Positions 47,174-59,759 of a stretch of DNA of 64,000 bases are shown here, one piece after another (the first letter of the stretch is position 1; every line of letters begins with the position of its first letter). The stretch comes from Argyresthia goedartella. Taxonomy: Eukaryota > Arthropoda > Insecta > Lepidoptera > Argyresthiidae. The position numbers and the translations under genes are program-made. Below the pieces are notes generated by a model, which saw only the letters and a list, made by a program, of their open reading frames with translations, did not search any database and had not been told where the DNA came from. The DNA is taken from contig OX463829.1 in the NCBI GenBank assembly GCA_949825045.1, positions 17,206,715-17,270,714 on the forward strand, in the 5' to 3' direction.

Positions 47174-50100
47174 TGCCAAGTTTGCCAACAAGGAGCCCTA
47201 AAACTGATTTAATGGCAATTCTCAGAGGCAACATATGTAAAACAACCTTTTTTAAGTGGCCGATTGCCCAACGCCAAGAGGTCTTGTTCGGGCCGCCCAC
47301 TTTCACTTTACAAGTTTTTGGTTATAACATAAAACGTTGAAAATGATGATATTAATTGCCTTATAATTGGGTAGTTTCATCTGGTGTTGGAATGTCTCAT
47401 TGAGATGCTGCGCATGATTTGATCTATTAAACGCATTCCTTGGATTAGAGGATCAATCGATACGTTTTCAACATGCCGGAATAATTTGACGTCATTCGAG
47501 GAGACAAGGTCTGTTTTGATTTCTTAGTCGTCAAGTCATTAATATTCAATCCCGAATGTTAGCATCGGGTAACACATGCGAAACTTGCGAAAGCCTTTTG
47601 CCGATAGGGCCTCGCCTTTCATAATACGCTCACGAATTACTCGAGAAATCGTCCGCGACATTAAATATCATCCCGCTTTCCCATTACCAAGAATATGTTA
47701 TTCTTCCAGACCTAAACGAGAAACTACCATTACCTGTATTGGCGGCGCAACGAGTTGACTATTGACCATTCCGATCTCTGGCAGCTTTCATCGCACCTTC
47801 TAACAGTTGCGTGCGAGACAGGGTACTCTTTACGCTTAAGCCAGCCTTATTTCAATCGTCGGTAAGGCTGTCGTTCAGGGTATCGGGCTACTGGTAGAGA
47901 ACCTTAATTACTTGTGGGCACACATCAGACAAGTGTTATGTTGTGTGACGTGTCGAATGTTTACAAACTGCCCGTGGATGAGCGAGAGGCATTGATACGA
48001 GGAGAAAGCTTGCCACGACATTGTTTGCTGTCAGTCTTATGGAACTGATGTATTGCGCACGATTTTCTTGTTCTCGAGAGATCCTTGATGGGGCTATGTT
48101 TCATTGTCATCTGATACGTGGATTGTTCTCTCTTTCCAATTTGTCATATCAATCCAAGAAGAAATGTTAAGGCAAGAAAGCTTTTGTTGCTTGTTATCTC
48201 GCTTGCTTGCATATAATGTCCTCATGCTTCACGTTCACGTCATCAAAAATTCATCGCGGATGCTAAAGTAATCCAGTAAATGAAGTAATTGTTGGTCAAA
48301 TCAATAAAAATCCAACCATTCATGTTTTAGCACACGAGCTTACCTTGAAAGTGTTAAAAATATAAATTAACAAATTAAACGCGGTTTGAATTACGAATTA
48401 GATTATTTGCTCCGCTTGCTGAGTAGAACGGAACCAAATCTTCGCACTCCATTTCCGGCCGGTATGATTCATTTCTTCGAAGTAAAAGCACATAAGTACC
48501 TATTTGTTTTTCAGCGAAAGCATATAATATGTAGATGGGTCCCTATGTCAATTAGTAAAATAAATTATAAACTTTTTCATGTATAAGGTCTTGTTATAGA
48601 CATTAATTAACGAATATACAAGCTGCTGTTCTTAAATATACTTTGCTTGCTCCGTCATCTTGTTGACGTAAGACGAGCATTGCGTTGAATGTAACTTAAA
48701 CTTTGAATTGCCAGTTTTGCATCGGGGCTTTGTTACTTTATTTGGCGAAAACTGTGACTGATTCGTACCGGAATGCGTTGTTTATTTTCACGTGTTTAGA
48801 AAGTGAACGTTGCATTACCATGTCAAAAACCGAGAGTGAAACCGAAAGATGTGTTTGTTCTTGCGGCTTTGAAATTTTTTCGTGGTTTTGTTTGACCATT
48901 CTTGCATAAACCATGAACAGATTTTGAGGTTTTTTGTGTAACTAATTTGTAAAGGAATTGTTCTGAACAAATTCCTCTGACGCATAGGCATCTTGGATCA
49001 TCTATTATTATCTTGGAACGATGTAAATGATGACTATATAAATGTAAATATAATATTGCGGCGAATTATTAAACTAAAACATCATTCTTGAGGTTGTTCA
49101 ACGAAATGAAGTCCGATTGTCCGTAAAATACAGTTCAGTTAAACAGCTACTGTTACTACAAAAAAGTATTAAACATAGTTTAACCTCAAAACAAACGTCA
49201 AATACATTTTAATCTTTAAACAAGTGGTGAACAAGTGATTATTTTTTGTAGTAAGACCAAAGAATACTTAATAGTAAAGACCCTAGACCCTTTCTTAAGA
49301 TACGGTGAAGCTTTTAACTGACACCCCTTATCTCCTTTAGTGTTGTCCACGATTTTATTAAACGACCATTTGAAGTAAGTGGTGTTAATCTTAAAGTTCA
49401 AATAAATTTATTGAATTGATAAGATAACCATTACATTTTTTGTCTTACAGTCGCGTTCAACGTACCTGTATCATTGCAGGGCGATTTAGGACTCTATTAC
49501 CCAAGTATTAAGAACTGTAGCTACTAAATCAGCTCGATGAGAACATGACTGTTCTTAGCTGGTGTCCCAATCCCAACGGACCAACTTCGCTTCCTATCGA
49601 TCGTATCTTTATGAGGAAGTGTTCAATCGAAGACTAATTGACTATAATTTATTCATCTGATTTACGGAACGGTGGCTATAGAATGGTGTTATTTGTATAA
49701 TAAGGAGTTCGAAAGTGAATGAGGTTTTATCGTTACATTTAATTAACACTTGGTTGGTGACTTAAATATTGAATATTGATAAAGTTTACAAGATTTGGAT
49801 TCTTTAAATGGAATAAGTTTATTGTAAAGCACCTACTGAATGAAACTTATCTTGTTTTGATGAGCTGTCTCTTAAAAATAAAATTGCACTGTACATGGAC
49901 GGTAATACAAAGTTGAATTAAAAGTTAAACTTGCACTTGTATAATATAATAGCTCATCTCAAAGGTGTTTCACAATAATCTAGTAATTGATCGCCGTCCT
50001 GTGTTAGGGTGGCCACTGATTGGATATCGAAAAGGCAATTATTTCGTTTTCAAACGATTTTCCGTCCTGAAAAGACTCAACGAGACATCCCTCGAAATAT

Positions 50101-50286
50101 ATCACTTAACAAACTCCATCAATCACCGTCGCGTCACTAGACCGTACCCAACACGTATTTCTCTCACTGCAATCACTTGCGAAACATCTTTTCAATGATA
50201 GATACTAATTGCGTTCACGTGGACACAACTTTCACACCACGTCCATTCAGTTGCACTTTGGCTGCCGCCAAAAAACCGCCGCTTAC

Positions 50287-50440
50287 CTTCTATTTGTCTT
50301 GTACCGGAACTGTTCACTAAATCACTGCACACTTGTATTTCCACTGGCTCTAACGACTCCGGTGAAAGTGCGTGTTGCCCTGGCGAGAGTCTGACTTGCA
50401 TTGAGTGGCCGCCGCCTTGAACTTCACTATATATATAGGA
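50287..50440 (-). promoter_or_regulatory. Candidate distal promoter and 5' UTR exon of the 320-aa gene
   Basis: On the minus strand a TATATATATAG box (50428-50437) is followed 35 bases later by an initiator-like CTCAATG (A at 50402) and a locally GC-rich leader that ends in a strong donor, AGAAG|GTAAGC, at 50287. The next acceptor downstream on this strand that precedes a known coding exon is that of the 320-aa gene at 40935, about 9.3 kb away. The two ends fit, but nothing proves the junction. Confidence 0.4.
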
Positions 50441-50601
50441 TGACCCAGTTACGGTGGCGATGTGGCTAACTGTGCTAGTTGGACCAACCTGATCTCCATC
50501 CCGTTGGTTGGAGCACCCTGTATCCCGGTCCCTCAAGGACGTGCTTGTCGGTCCCTATAGTTTGGGATGATGTATCTGAAAACGGGTTCCTTGCATCGCA
50601 G

Positions 50602-52031
50602 GACCGTTAACTCCTAAGTGAGGATGTAAGTACGCACAACCGATTTACTAACCAAGCTCATCTTCTGTTGCAGGTAATCTCCAGATTTGGTTTGGTGTTA
50701 TGGCCGAGGTATGTTTTTCATATGCTTTTAGGGTGGGGGAATTAGGGGAGGGAAGGGTGTCGGAATTTTGCGATAGGAAATCTTATGAGATCTATACAGG
50801 CGTGGAGTGGCCTGAATAGAGCAGATTCAATCGTCACTGATAATGTTATTGGACTTAAGACCGAATGCACAATCTGCTTGCTACTCAAGTAAAACAAATT
50901 TAATCCCAAACTTGCCCTGTCATTTCCCTTATGGATGAGAAACAGCGCCGGTATGACTTTGCTTGTGATAGAAAGAAACATTGAGTTCACCAATTGTGGT
51001 CTTCAACCGTAAAACATATCTGAACAGAATCTGCTTTGAAATTAAAGCCGATTAATACAAAAAACACACTCACACATTCACACACAAACGCACACACAAA
51101 CAAACTCTAACCCCAAATACATGTACAAACTTACCTGCTCCGTTCCGTTCCGTAAAAATAAGGTAAGCCCTAATCAAATTGTTTCATTTTAAAATCTCAC
51201 AGATATATGGAGAGAGATGAAGACACAGGAGTTAAATTATAAGTAATTAACCGCGAGTTTGTTTACAAATGACTCTGCCTACCATCCCAGCCAGTTTACT
51301 AGGTCACTGTGGCACAGCACACCGTGATAATGGAATCAAAGCCACTTGACAAGCGCGCCATTGTCTTGTGACGATGATCTCCCTGGTATGGCAAGCATGG
51401 GAAATCTTACAGGGTTTTCTTTTTTCTTCACGCCTGGTACGGGTACAGACTATTTGCTGGCACATAAACATGGACTGAAATCACGCCTGCTATGAGTTGT
51501 CTCTATGGTCTATGGGTAAAATTCACAGGTATGAAGTTCAATGGAGCACATATATGAATCCAAAAAACCTTTTCGTATTCTTATAGTGGGAAACTTAGTG
51601 TAGGCAGATCCTAAAGAATCCTTGTTGCAGATGTGTGGAGCAGGAGGTATTATGGATGTAAGTATAACTTATTAACTGTGGCTTCGGGAATTAAACCATA
51701 CTTTTCTTCCGCAGGTCGTGCGTCCTTCTGGGATCGTTCGAGGTAATTTCTATAATAGAAATGTGAGTAATAGTCTAACATTAGTCAATAACAATGTAGT
51801 TAATCAGTAGTTAATAACTGTTATTAATTGTTTCTGTTGTGTTGATACCCACGATAAGTACTCACTAAGTTCTTTTGGACAATAAACTAATGACAAAAAT
51901 TTGAACATTTATTTTTATTTCATAATCCTCGATATAGTAATATCAAACCCTTTCTGCATTAACTCAAATCTAAAAAAAAATAGGGAAAGTAACAAATATC
52001 CCATTTTTTGCAGTGGCGTTTTTTGAATTAA
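50602..52031 (+). other. Candidate micro-exon transcript with small ORF
   Basis: Four short segments are bounded by textbook splice sites: 50602-50625 (24 nt), 50674-50708 (35 nt), 51631-51657 (27 nt) and 51715-51742 (28 nt), then a last exon from 52014. Introns are 48, 922, 57 and 271 nt. The 48-nt intron has GTAAGT, a TACTAAC branch site and CTTCTGTTGCAG. The 24-nt segment has stops in every frame. An ATG in the second exon (50698, context GTTATGG) opens a frame through all later exons, beginning MAE then MCGAGGIMD then VVRPSGIVR, stopping after about 35 codons. A second frame is also open. No known family. It could be a small-peptide gene, a long non-coding RNA, or the alternative end of a larger gene. 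Confidence 0.4.
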
Positions 52032-52278
52032 GAGGCAGTGACAAATCCTTTCACTGATTACTATAAAAAAGGAAAAACTGAATCTGATTCAATAACTTTC
52101 TCCGACTTCCTTGAAACTGATACACATGCAGAGGTCTCAACATCTAAAGTTGTATCACCCGAACCTGAGTCATATACCTGTATCACTTTCTATTCGCGGG
52201 TATTACACCGGGGTTTGTTTGTGAGCGAATGTTTTGTCAAATTATAATTACATGTTGTATTAAAGGTTTTAATTACGT

Positions 52279-52405
52279 AGTATGTTGCATATGATTGACT
52301 GGCTGTATCACTGTTGATACTCGATCACGAAGTATGTAGCATATGATTGACTGACTGTATCACTGTTGATACTCGATCACGAAGTATGTTGGATATGATT
52401 GCATG
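52279..52405. repeat. 52-bp tandem repeat, about 2.4 copies
   Basis: AGTATGT(T/A)GCATATGATTGA begins at 52279, 52331 and 52383; the first two units are nearly identical. Confidence 0.93.
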
Positions 52406-54138
52406 TGCATAATAATTTTCGATTTATTAAAATACGTATTTGGATGCGAGTGGAATCTCCTCGTTTTCTTAATATTTCTGATGTACATGTATATTTCCAA
52501 CTACAAACAGAAAACATTGTTTAGAGTGTATTAAAGGCTACTCCACCAACCTCCAATAGATCCTCTCCGGCACGATAAAAAGAAGAAGAAATACTAGTCA
52601 ATGGTTATCATATCTAAGCGTACATTTAAGCAGCTAAGCTAGATCGTGAAATATCGTTTTTGTGACCCCATCTGACACACTGAGTGACTTACCCATCTGA
52701 TACGCAGGCTTGCTTACGATATTATCTTTCACCGGAACTAGGTATTCAACCCAATTCAAAAAGAATATGCCTCTTCTTGAAAGCCATTAACTTCATTGGA
52801 GTAAAGACTACTCACATCCGAGCGTCACGGATGTCCGTCCATCCTAAATAATCACTGTCTTATGCTTATGATGATACGTCGACCTTCATAGAACTTTCTC
52901 GTTACGAAATAATAGAGTAAGAAGGGTTCAATGAACATATCTGTATTGTTGGTAACTTTCTCGGATGCTGAATAATGCTGATTTATCTTGATGATCCTTC
53001 TTTCCTGGGCGCTTTGCTTTAGGCGTTTTAGAACATAAGTAGTTATAAAGTTATGAGGTTTTTGCCTTGATTAATCGCTTCTATTAGATCTAAGTTCTCA
53101 TGATATCGAAAATTGTTGTAGGTTCGATTCAACTACGACTTTGGTACTTTCTTAAAAACTTTGAAATTTTGTAGATTTAATCTTAAACCTATATCGAACA
53201 CAAGCAAAAAGTTCTAGCCAAAAACGGGCGAACGAGTACTAACATAAATCAACCATTTAATAGTTTATTTTCTTCTCACACCCACCCGGTGAAATATGCA
53301 CCACTATTACTCGTAACAGTTAAAGTTAACTGCCTGCCACCCGATTAATCTAAATTTCCCCATCTATCTCAACGGCGCGCGGCGGCCTGAGAGCCTGAGA
53401 CCAGCACAGATGTCCACTCCATGTTTGTCAATTAGCGTGTGCCGTCCCAAGTAGGAATGTAACTGTATCGCGAGGCGCGTGCGCGTGAACCACTAGGCAC
53501 CAGTTACCCACTTCCATGTTCCCCTCCTGGTGACTATGTCGGTCGACGCTGATTCTTGATAATGGATATGAGTATGAGTTTCTTACTCAAAAGATTGTCG
53601 AGGGCAGTCGTTTCACTTGTAACTTGTCAAATATAGTGGCGTTTCTTGCTTGGCCAGGTCATAAAGTTTATCACTGCCTGATGATGCCAACCATATCTGA
53701 ATTAAAAGTTTCATTGAACAAAGAAATACAACCATTTCATGAAATACAATTTATTATCTGGCTCCTGGCTCAGCACCCTTTGTTGAAGACTCAGAAAGGC
53801 ATGCCACCTACCGGAATTCGACGATGTTGTGATGATTGGAGTAGTCATGAAATAATTAGTATAAATCTACCTGCTACGCAATCATTCAAGTAGGTAAATA
53901 CAAGAAAATTAATAGAATAGTAATGAATTCTTTATTTATGATATAGCTGATAATTTTCTCTGCTCTGTAGCACTCTACCAATGTACTTAACAGCTATCGT
54001 AGTAGAACGCCCGAAATACTGCACGATTTGTGTACTCACATATTTTTACAACGATTAATAACAATAATGACTAAGTGAATAATTAAAATTTCAATCAGAA
54101 AACAATTTCGTTAACTCTACACTGAGTTAGAGAGATAT

Positions 54139-54184
54139 GGGAATTTCTAAATTAAGTAGCTGTCTACTTCATTTAGAAATTCCC
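54139..54184. repeat. Palindrome, 21-bp arms, 4-nt loop
   Basis: GGGAATTTCTAAATTAAGTA plus G at 54139-54159 pairs with 54164-54184 with one mismatch; loop CTGT. Confidence 0.9.
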
Positions 54185-56594
54185 TTAATTACCGGCTGTG
54201 TTAATTTAATTATTAATTAACAACGTGGTTCCTTATTTGCTTAGTAGTTACCAGTGTCTAGAGAATCAGGAAATGTTAGCCTAGACCTATGGCTTTCGAC
54301 CAGAATATGGCAACTATGTATGTAGTAACAAGATGCCATCTTGATGTCCACTTGTCAATAAATAGTTACGGGTAAGAGTGGGACAGGGAACGCCATCTGT
54401 TTAGCAATATTAGCAGCCACGAGAAAAGCAGAAGCCAAAGGGCTTGAAAGTTGAAAGGCTCGTTGAGGAAAATTGTCGTGACTCGAAAATTAGAGACATG
54501 CTACCTCATAGAAGTCGGATGTTTGTATGACGCCAGCTAAAGGTTGCACCTCATTAGAATCCTCCGTAGGTACTCAGTATATCTTGGTCAATCAACAGTA
54601 GAATTGAATTTCCCGAGCAAGAGTCACAGCATGAATTGAGTGTCCGTTATAATATGAGTTGTCAGTTGTACATCCGGGCTCTAACTTAATATTAATAATA
54701 GTAGATAATAAATACAAGGTGTATCTAATGTCAGTCAGCCATCGAGCCTATATAGGTACCAGTTTTACGGAATTGGTACACTGTCATCAATATATCAGAC
54801 CACATCACAACCCAGTGGTCACAGTTGCGACCACAGTATTATAATTATCCAGAACCCAACCTATCGGTTAAACCAGTCGGTCTGTGGGGCATGGGGGCAC
54901 TGTTAACCCATAAACAGGCACTAGCAAGGCAGAATGTTCAATGTACTTTGGACTTTAATAGCAAGCAATAAAGTTTAATGCGAACATACTTCCATTGTGC
55001 GATAAGGGGTTAAATTAATGAATGAGGTGAGGAATTCTCAATTTATCGCTGGAACTGCAACGCAGGGTTTAATGGACGCCTCAGTGTTTAGTCAGCCTTC
55101 TCTGATAAACAGCAGGTGTATTTTTCTCCTGGGGTCTTTGATGAATACTTGTGTAGGTGTGTGATGTCCTATGTCAGCAACGCACTGCACTGTGGGTGCC
55201 ACTTACCTAATACTCATACTAAGTTCTAACGGTTTTGGAAAACTGACTAAAGTCATTAGGCCTTACCACAAAAAAATAAACTACTGTTCAACACTTGTTT
55301 AAAAACAAAAACGTATGGGATTTGTTGTTTGTTTTGAGGTTAAACGGTGTTTAATATGTTTTGTGGTAAGACGGATTAAGTCCAGAACCAGTAATTACCA
55401 TTTTAGTTGAAGAAACTATCTCAGGTATGTCAAATGCCATGCCATGCCATGCATCACACTACAACACACGCTGTACCGTACCATGCCATGCATCACCATT
55501 CACCACTACAACTGTACCTACCTTCTGGATTGGGTGTACCTTATCGTGTCGCGGGTGTACTTATAGCAGATCAATTAACGGAAACGCTCGCCAGCTACAG
55601 CAGCTACACAGCGGCACAGCCGTGTTGTTTGCGGTCCATTGCTCTACACATAACTCAGCTACTTTGTGATGGAAACGTCTTGTGTTTCCCGCTGGCTAGT
55701 ATCAGCGGCGTGCGAGACAATGACCCCCATTCAACGTATCATCATCGGCAGCTTATTTCGGGCCACGACTTGGTATAAGCCTCCTTCCTTTTGTGCTAAC
55801 TTCTCCGTCCGGTGACAAGCGCATCCAACTTGTCCCGGCAATGTTAGCAATGTCATCAATGGAATTAATTTAGTCTTATACATTCATGGTTGGCATAGGA
55901 GCTCATAGGTGAGGACAATTTTTTAAATAATTTTGAATTATTATGTCAACTACATGTTGTAATGGGGAAGATTACGCAAGACTTGTTTGTAACACAAAGA
56001 GTGGCATTCATCTGAGGTTTGTAACTTGATAAACATTGTCAACAGCAACAAAGAGTTTCATTCATCTGAAGTTCCATGAATATCTGGATATTGACAATAA
56101 ATTTTCTGAATAACGAAAATTGCTTAAATTTGCTTTACTTACTTTAAATCTGTGATTAATTTTTAAATAACCTCTGAACTAATGAGTGAAACTCTTTGCT
56201 TACTTACTCTATGTATCTTCGTAGCCATATCATAAAATTGATGATTTCATGAAAAGGCCGGAAAGGGTTGAAGTTGATCAAACATGTCTTTTCAAAAATA
56301 TTTTTATTCAGTACTAGCTAATGTTTTTTGTGATATACATGTCAAACTAACACGAAGAATAGTCTTCTCCTGCAGTGTTTTTCCCAAAGAGATTTCTTCG
56401 TTCAATGAAAGTTCTTATTTAACCATGGTTGTCCATTTCATGATATGGTAAATTCTACGATATGTTACGACATATCTAGAATCTTTTAGCGCCCTCTGTC
56501 TGGAACTAATGTGACTGTTTGCTTCTCCATTGCTGTCGACTATTACATAATATTTCACGCCATTTCCTACATGGGGTGGCAACTGTTCTCACTT

Positions 56595-56838
56595 TTAACG
56601 ACCCGAATGGCCGAGTCGGCAGTGACCCTGCCTACGAAGCCAAGGGTCCCGGGTTCGAGTCCCGGTGGGGGCAAATATTTGTTTGATGAGAACGAATGTT
56701 TGTACCCTAGTCATGGTTCTTTATCTATCTAAGTATAATATTTATCTATATAAGTATGTGGATCGTTGTCTAGTACCCAAGATATAGGGAATCCTAGTTT
56801 GGGGCTAGATCAATGTGTGTAAATAGTGTCCAAGGTTT
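56595..56838 (+). mobile_element. tRNA-derived SINE
   Basis: The head has a pol III A box (TGGCCGAGTCGG, about 56608-56619) and B box (GGGTTCGAGTCCC, about 56652-56664) at tRNA-like spacing, preceded by CGACCCGAA. The body runs AATATTTGTTTGATGAGAAC, then TATCTATATAAGTATGT, and ends near GGGGCTAGATCAATGTGTGT. This layout matches SINEs common in Lepidoptera. The acceptor-stem halves do not pair, so it is not a tRNA gene. Confidence 0.85.
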
Positions 56839-57399
56839 ATTTTAGTAATGCAACTTGGTCAAGACTTCTTTTGTCGCGGCGTTGATTTATCTCCATCCTT
56901 ATATCGATTAGTATTTAATGGTATCGTAGTCGCAGATATGTATGCTGTTTTCATTAAATGGGCTAAAAACACCACTTTTTACCCTTGTTAAAAGGTACAA
57001 TCATTGCCATGATCAGACGCAGTTACCCAAAGTAGGTAGAACGATCGTAAGTTATCTCTGTGATGCACCAAATAAGAATGGTACAATAAAAGTGCGGTGT
57101 AACTTGATGGCACCGCGACCGACTGTACAGAGCACTCTCTTGTTTTTCAGTGTTATTATACCAATTTAAAATACCACAAATGTGCAAAGCATTTAAGCAC
57201 ACAAGCGATAATAAATATGATATGTAAACACCGAATTCTGTGTCACTGGGGCGGGCGCGGGCGAAATGCTCGCTTTCGCCTGTGTTGCAAACTGTAACTT
57301 GATCCAAGTCGCCATAACTTCAGGTAGGAATCAGGAAGGAATTTTCACGTAATTCAATCAAAGATTATCCCCAAAAAGTCTGAAATTAACCAATAGGGA

Positions 57400-57600
57400 T
57401 GGGCTAGCCCCCCCGTCAGACTAAAGGAATACCGCATTACTAGTTGAGCGCGAGCGCAACTGGTGCCCGTGTGGGGAAGGTTGCCGACGTTGTTAAGAGG
57501 TGCTGGCTTCGAATCCCGAAGGCTTCCCGGGTCTCGAATGATGTATGTTTGTGACAACACTGTTACTGGTTCCCACACAGGTTATCCTAGTGTGTGCATC
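57400..57600. repeat. Possible SINE-like sequence
   Basis: GGCTTCGAATCCCGAAGG near 57507 resembles a B box, inside a GC-richer stretch of about 200 bp. No A box is clear. The class is uncertain. Confidence 0.3.
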
Positions 57601-58594
57601 AAGTAACGTATATATCGCCGCCATTTGGATAAATTAGGCACTGTCAAAAGCCCAGGGCGTTAACTAAGGGCCGACATTCAATCAAATGGCTAAAGATCTG
57701 TTGGGCAAAAAATGGAATTAAACGTTTAACGAGTGGTCTCAATGCGCCTAGGCAATTATTAATACAAGACGGATTGGCCTTGCACCATGGGATAGCCTCG
57801 CTCCGCTCCGCTTCTCTCGGCTCCAGTTCGGTCATACATTTGTGACCTACACCAACCTTACTTTAGTATTCGGACAGAAGGTGACCTAGCAACCTATTCG
57901 TATTTCGGCTACGTCGAATCTGAAAGAAATCAGCTGTTGCGTTGACGCCATCTTGCAAAAACGAATTCTCTAATAATAGAGGAATACCTCTAAATCAAAA
58001 GGCTGACTTTCGGTAAGGCTGGTTGTTAAACGTGTCGGTCCGACGATGCTTTATTTGATTCAAACGGCTAGCCCGGGACTATTAATTAAGTGGCTCATGG
58101 CTACAACTCCTGAACAAATGGTTATTTTGGACCTCTAGCCAAAAGTAAATATGATAACGGGAAGTAAAAAAATACTTCCTCATTCCCTTTTTTAATCCTC
58201 ATTTTACGATGCTTTGTAAATCCTTATTTTCTAGGCGCGTTCGATCACCCTTGCGCTCAATGTGTCATAAACTGATTGTACTCCTTCAATACTATGACGT
58301 GCAAAAAAAAGGCTTGCGGGGTCTAAAAATAACCCTGTGTATTTATCGTCAACATACATGCCGGAAATGGTCGCGAAAATAAGGTGGCAACACCGGCTTT
58401 CGCTGTCTTCGCTGAGCCGGGCCAGCATCTAACCACATATTATCATACGCCGTGACCCACAAGGATACGTCCACATTCCAATGCCATACTGAGAGTGGCC
58501 CTGACTACGTTTTACGACTGTTCATTATAAAATGGGAAAGCTGAATTATTGATATTTACGAAATTTCATGATATTTTGAGATCTAATAGTAGTT

Positions 58595-58692
58595 TATGTG
58601 ACTGCTACATAATGGAGGGCATTAAAGGCGAGTTTCATAATAATATCACTCGAGAGTTTTAATGCCTCATTATGTACAGTTACATACACTAG
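58595..58692. repeat. Inverted repeat of MITE type
   Basis: TGACTGCTACATAATGGAGG, GCATTAAAGGCGAGT pairs imperfectly with ACTCGAGAGTTTTAATGC, CTCATTATGTACAGTTACA; the loop is about 15 bases. Confidence 0.75.
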
Positions 58693-58790
58693 TTTATCTA
58701 CACACATATCATAAGCTCTCTTTGATGTGTTCAGGAACCGCATCTTTGACCGGCATTGTGGCTCTGCAGTTGTTTAGCTTGTTCTGTAGT

Positions 58791-58926
58791 ACCAACTTCA
58801 CAGACAAACTCGGGGCGGCACGCGGGCGGGCGTCGGCGTTCGAAATTTGAATGTCAGTACCAACTTCACAGACAAACTAGGGGCGGCACGCAGGCGGGCG
58901 TCGACGTTCGAAATTTGAATGTCATA
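58791..58926. repeat. 68-bp tandem duplication
   Basis: ACCAACTTCACAGACAAACT begins at 58791 and 58859. The units, which are GC-rich in the middle, differ at about four positions. Confidence 0.93.
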
Positions 58927-58933
58927 ATATGTA

Positions 58934-58971
58934 GAAAAATTACACATTATGGTCATAATGTGTAATTTTTC
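58934..58971. repeat. Perfect 18-bp palindrome, 2-nt loop
   Basis: GAAAAATTACACATTATG at 58934-58951 pairs exactly with 58954-58971. Confidence 0.93.
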
Positions 58972-59117
58972 AGATAAGAAATGAGTTTTTACCAAGTAGT
59001 TTAACATTATGCTGATCGTAACGTGCGGTTTTTGTACGCAGTAAAGAGGGTTTATGATACGTGTGTAGATAAAAATATAAAAGGCATGTTTTTATTTTAT
59101 TTTGTATTTTCATAATT

Positions 59118-59757
59118 CATAATTCTTTATTGCACACAAATATTTAAAAAGTTACATTACAAGAAAATGCATGTACAAACGCGAGCTTATCTATAAAAAT
59201 CTACAGGAATTTGTATCATAAAAGGGTAGGCAATGCACAGTAAATACTAAAAATAAATGCCTAGGAATAAATTGAATATCTATAAAATACAGATAGGAAA
59301 TATAAAATAATTACCGATATATACTACATAAACTTTACATATAATACCTATAATATGAATAAAATAACTTCTACGAAAGAGAGAGGTAGTGCTCTTTAGT
59401 ACGTTTCTTAAAAGAGAAAAGAGTGGGACTGTCTCTTATAGTGCAAGAAGTGCGTTCTAGAGTCAGCCCGCCCGCAACCTGAAAGAGTGCTTATACGCAG
59501 CGTTGTTATGCCGCGGAGTAGCTAAAAGTGAGACAGTGTGAGATCTCCGATGCCGATCTCCCGAAAAGGGATACACAAAACGGTCTCGAAGGCAGTTGGG
59601 GTATCTCGGATTTTTCAAAATATTGAACAGATAATTAAGAATGTGAGAGTCTCGACGGCGAAACCAGCCCAACTCTTTGCGACATTGAGAAACATGGTCG
59701 AATTTGCGCAGTCCGAAGATAACCGAATCCCGAGTCTTTCTACGATTTTAAAATAAC
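59118..59757 (-). pseudogene. 5'-truncated LINE, copy 2 of the 32-kb family
   Basis: Minus strand. The 3' end TTCTTTATTGCACACAAAT and UTR occupy 59118-59390. The coding remnant (59756-59390) matches the C-terminal part of the 32460-33692 ORF: SHILNYLFNILKNPRYPNCL, then RHNNAAYKHSFRLRAG against THILTLLFNILTNPRYPSFL and HHNTVAYKHCFRLRA. Two frame breaks (near 59463 and 59672) kill it. It is truncated further than copy 1. Confidence 0.88.
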
Positions 59758-59759
59758 GT

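Larger units (their letters stand above)
40934..50280. other. Long non-coding stretch, probably 5' intron and regulatory DNA of the 320-aa gene
   Basis: No coding gene recognised in 9.3 kb. It holds a MITE copy (42243-42380) with a partial one after it, palindromes at 45141-45211 and 47140-47173, an inverted dispersed-repeat copy (44965-45000), and possible promoter-like sequence at 42.1 kb (-) and 46.68 kb (+). An open stretch at 44210-44293 (ATG to a GTGAGT donor, 28 codons, starts MDGESVERRRARQ) is a weak exon candidate. Confidence 0.45.
52032..56590. other. Intergenic, no gene seen
   Basis: AT-rich with local GC patches at 53370-53530 and 55540-55760. Contains a tandem repeat (52279-52405), a hairpin (54139-54184) and imperfect CATGCCATGC repeats near 55437-55500. 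Open frames here (up to 123 codons at 55407-55778) show no recognisable domain and overlap repeats. Confidence 0.5.

Noticed and set aside
52038..52247. 69-codon plus-strand frame
   Set aside because: Opens only after an in-frame TAA, starts at GTG, and does not continue the phase of the micro-exons before it.
55407..55778. 123-codon frame
   Set aside because: It begins in CATGCCATGC repeats and shows no domain; a second frame over the same bases is equally open.
56595..56670. tRNA gene
   Set aside because: A and B boxes are present but the acceptor stem does not pair and the sequence continues into a SINE body.
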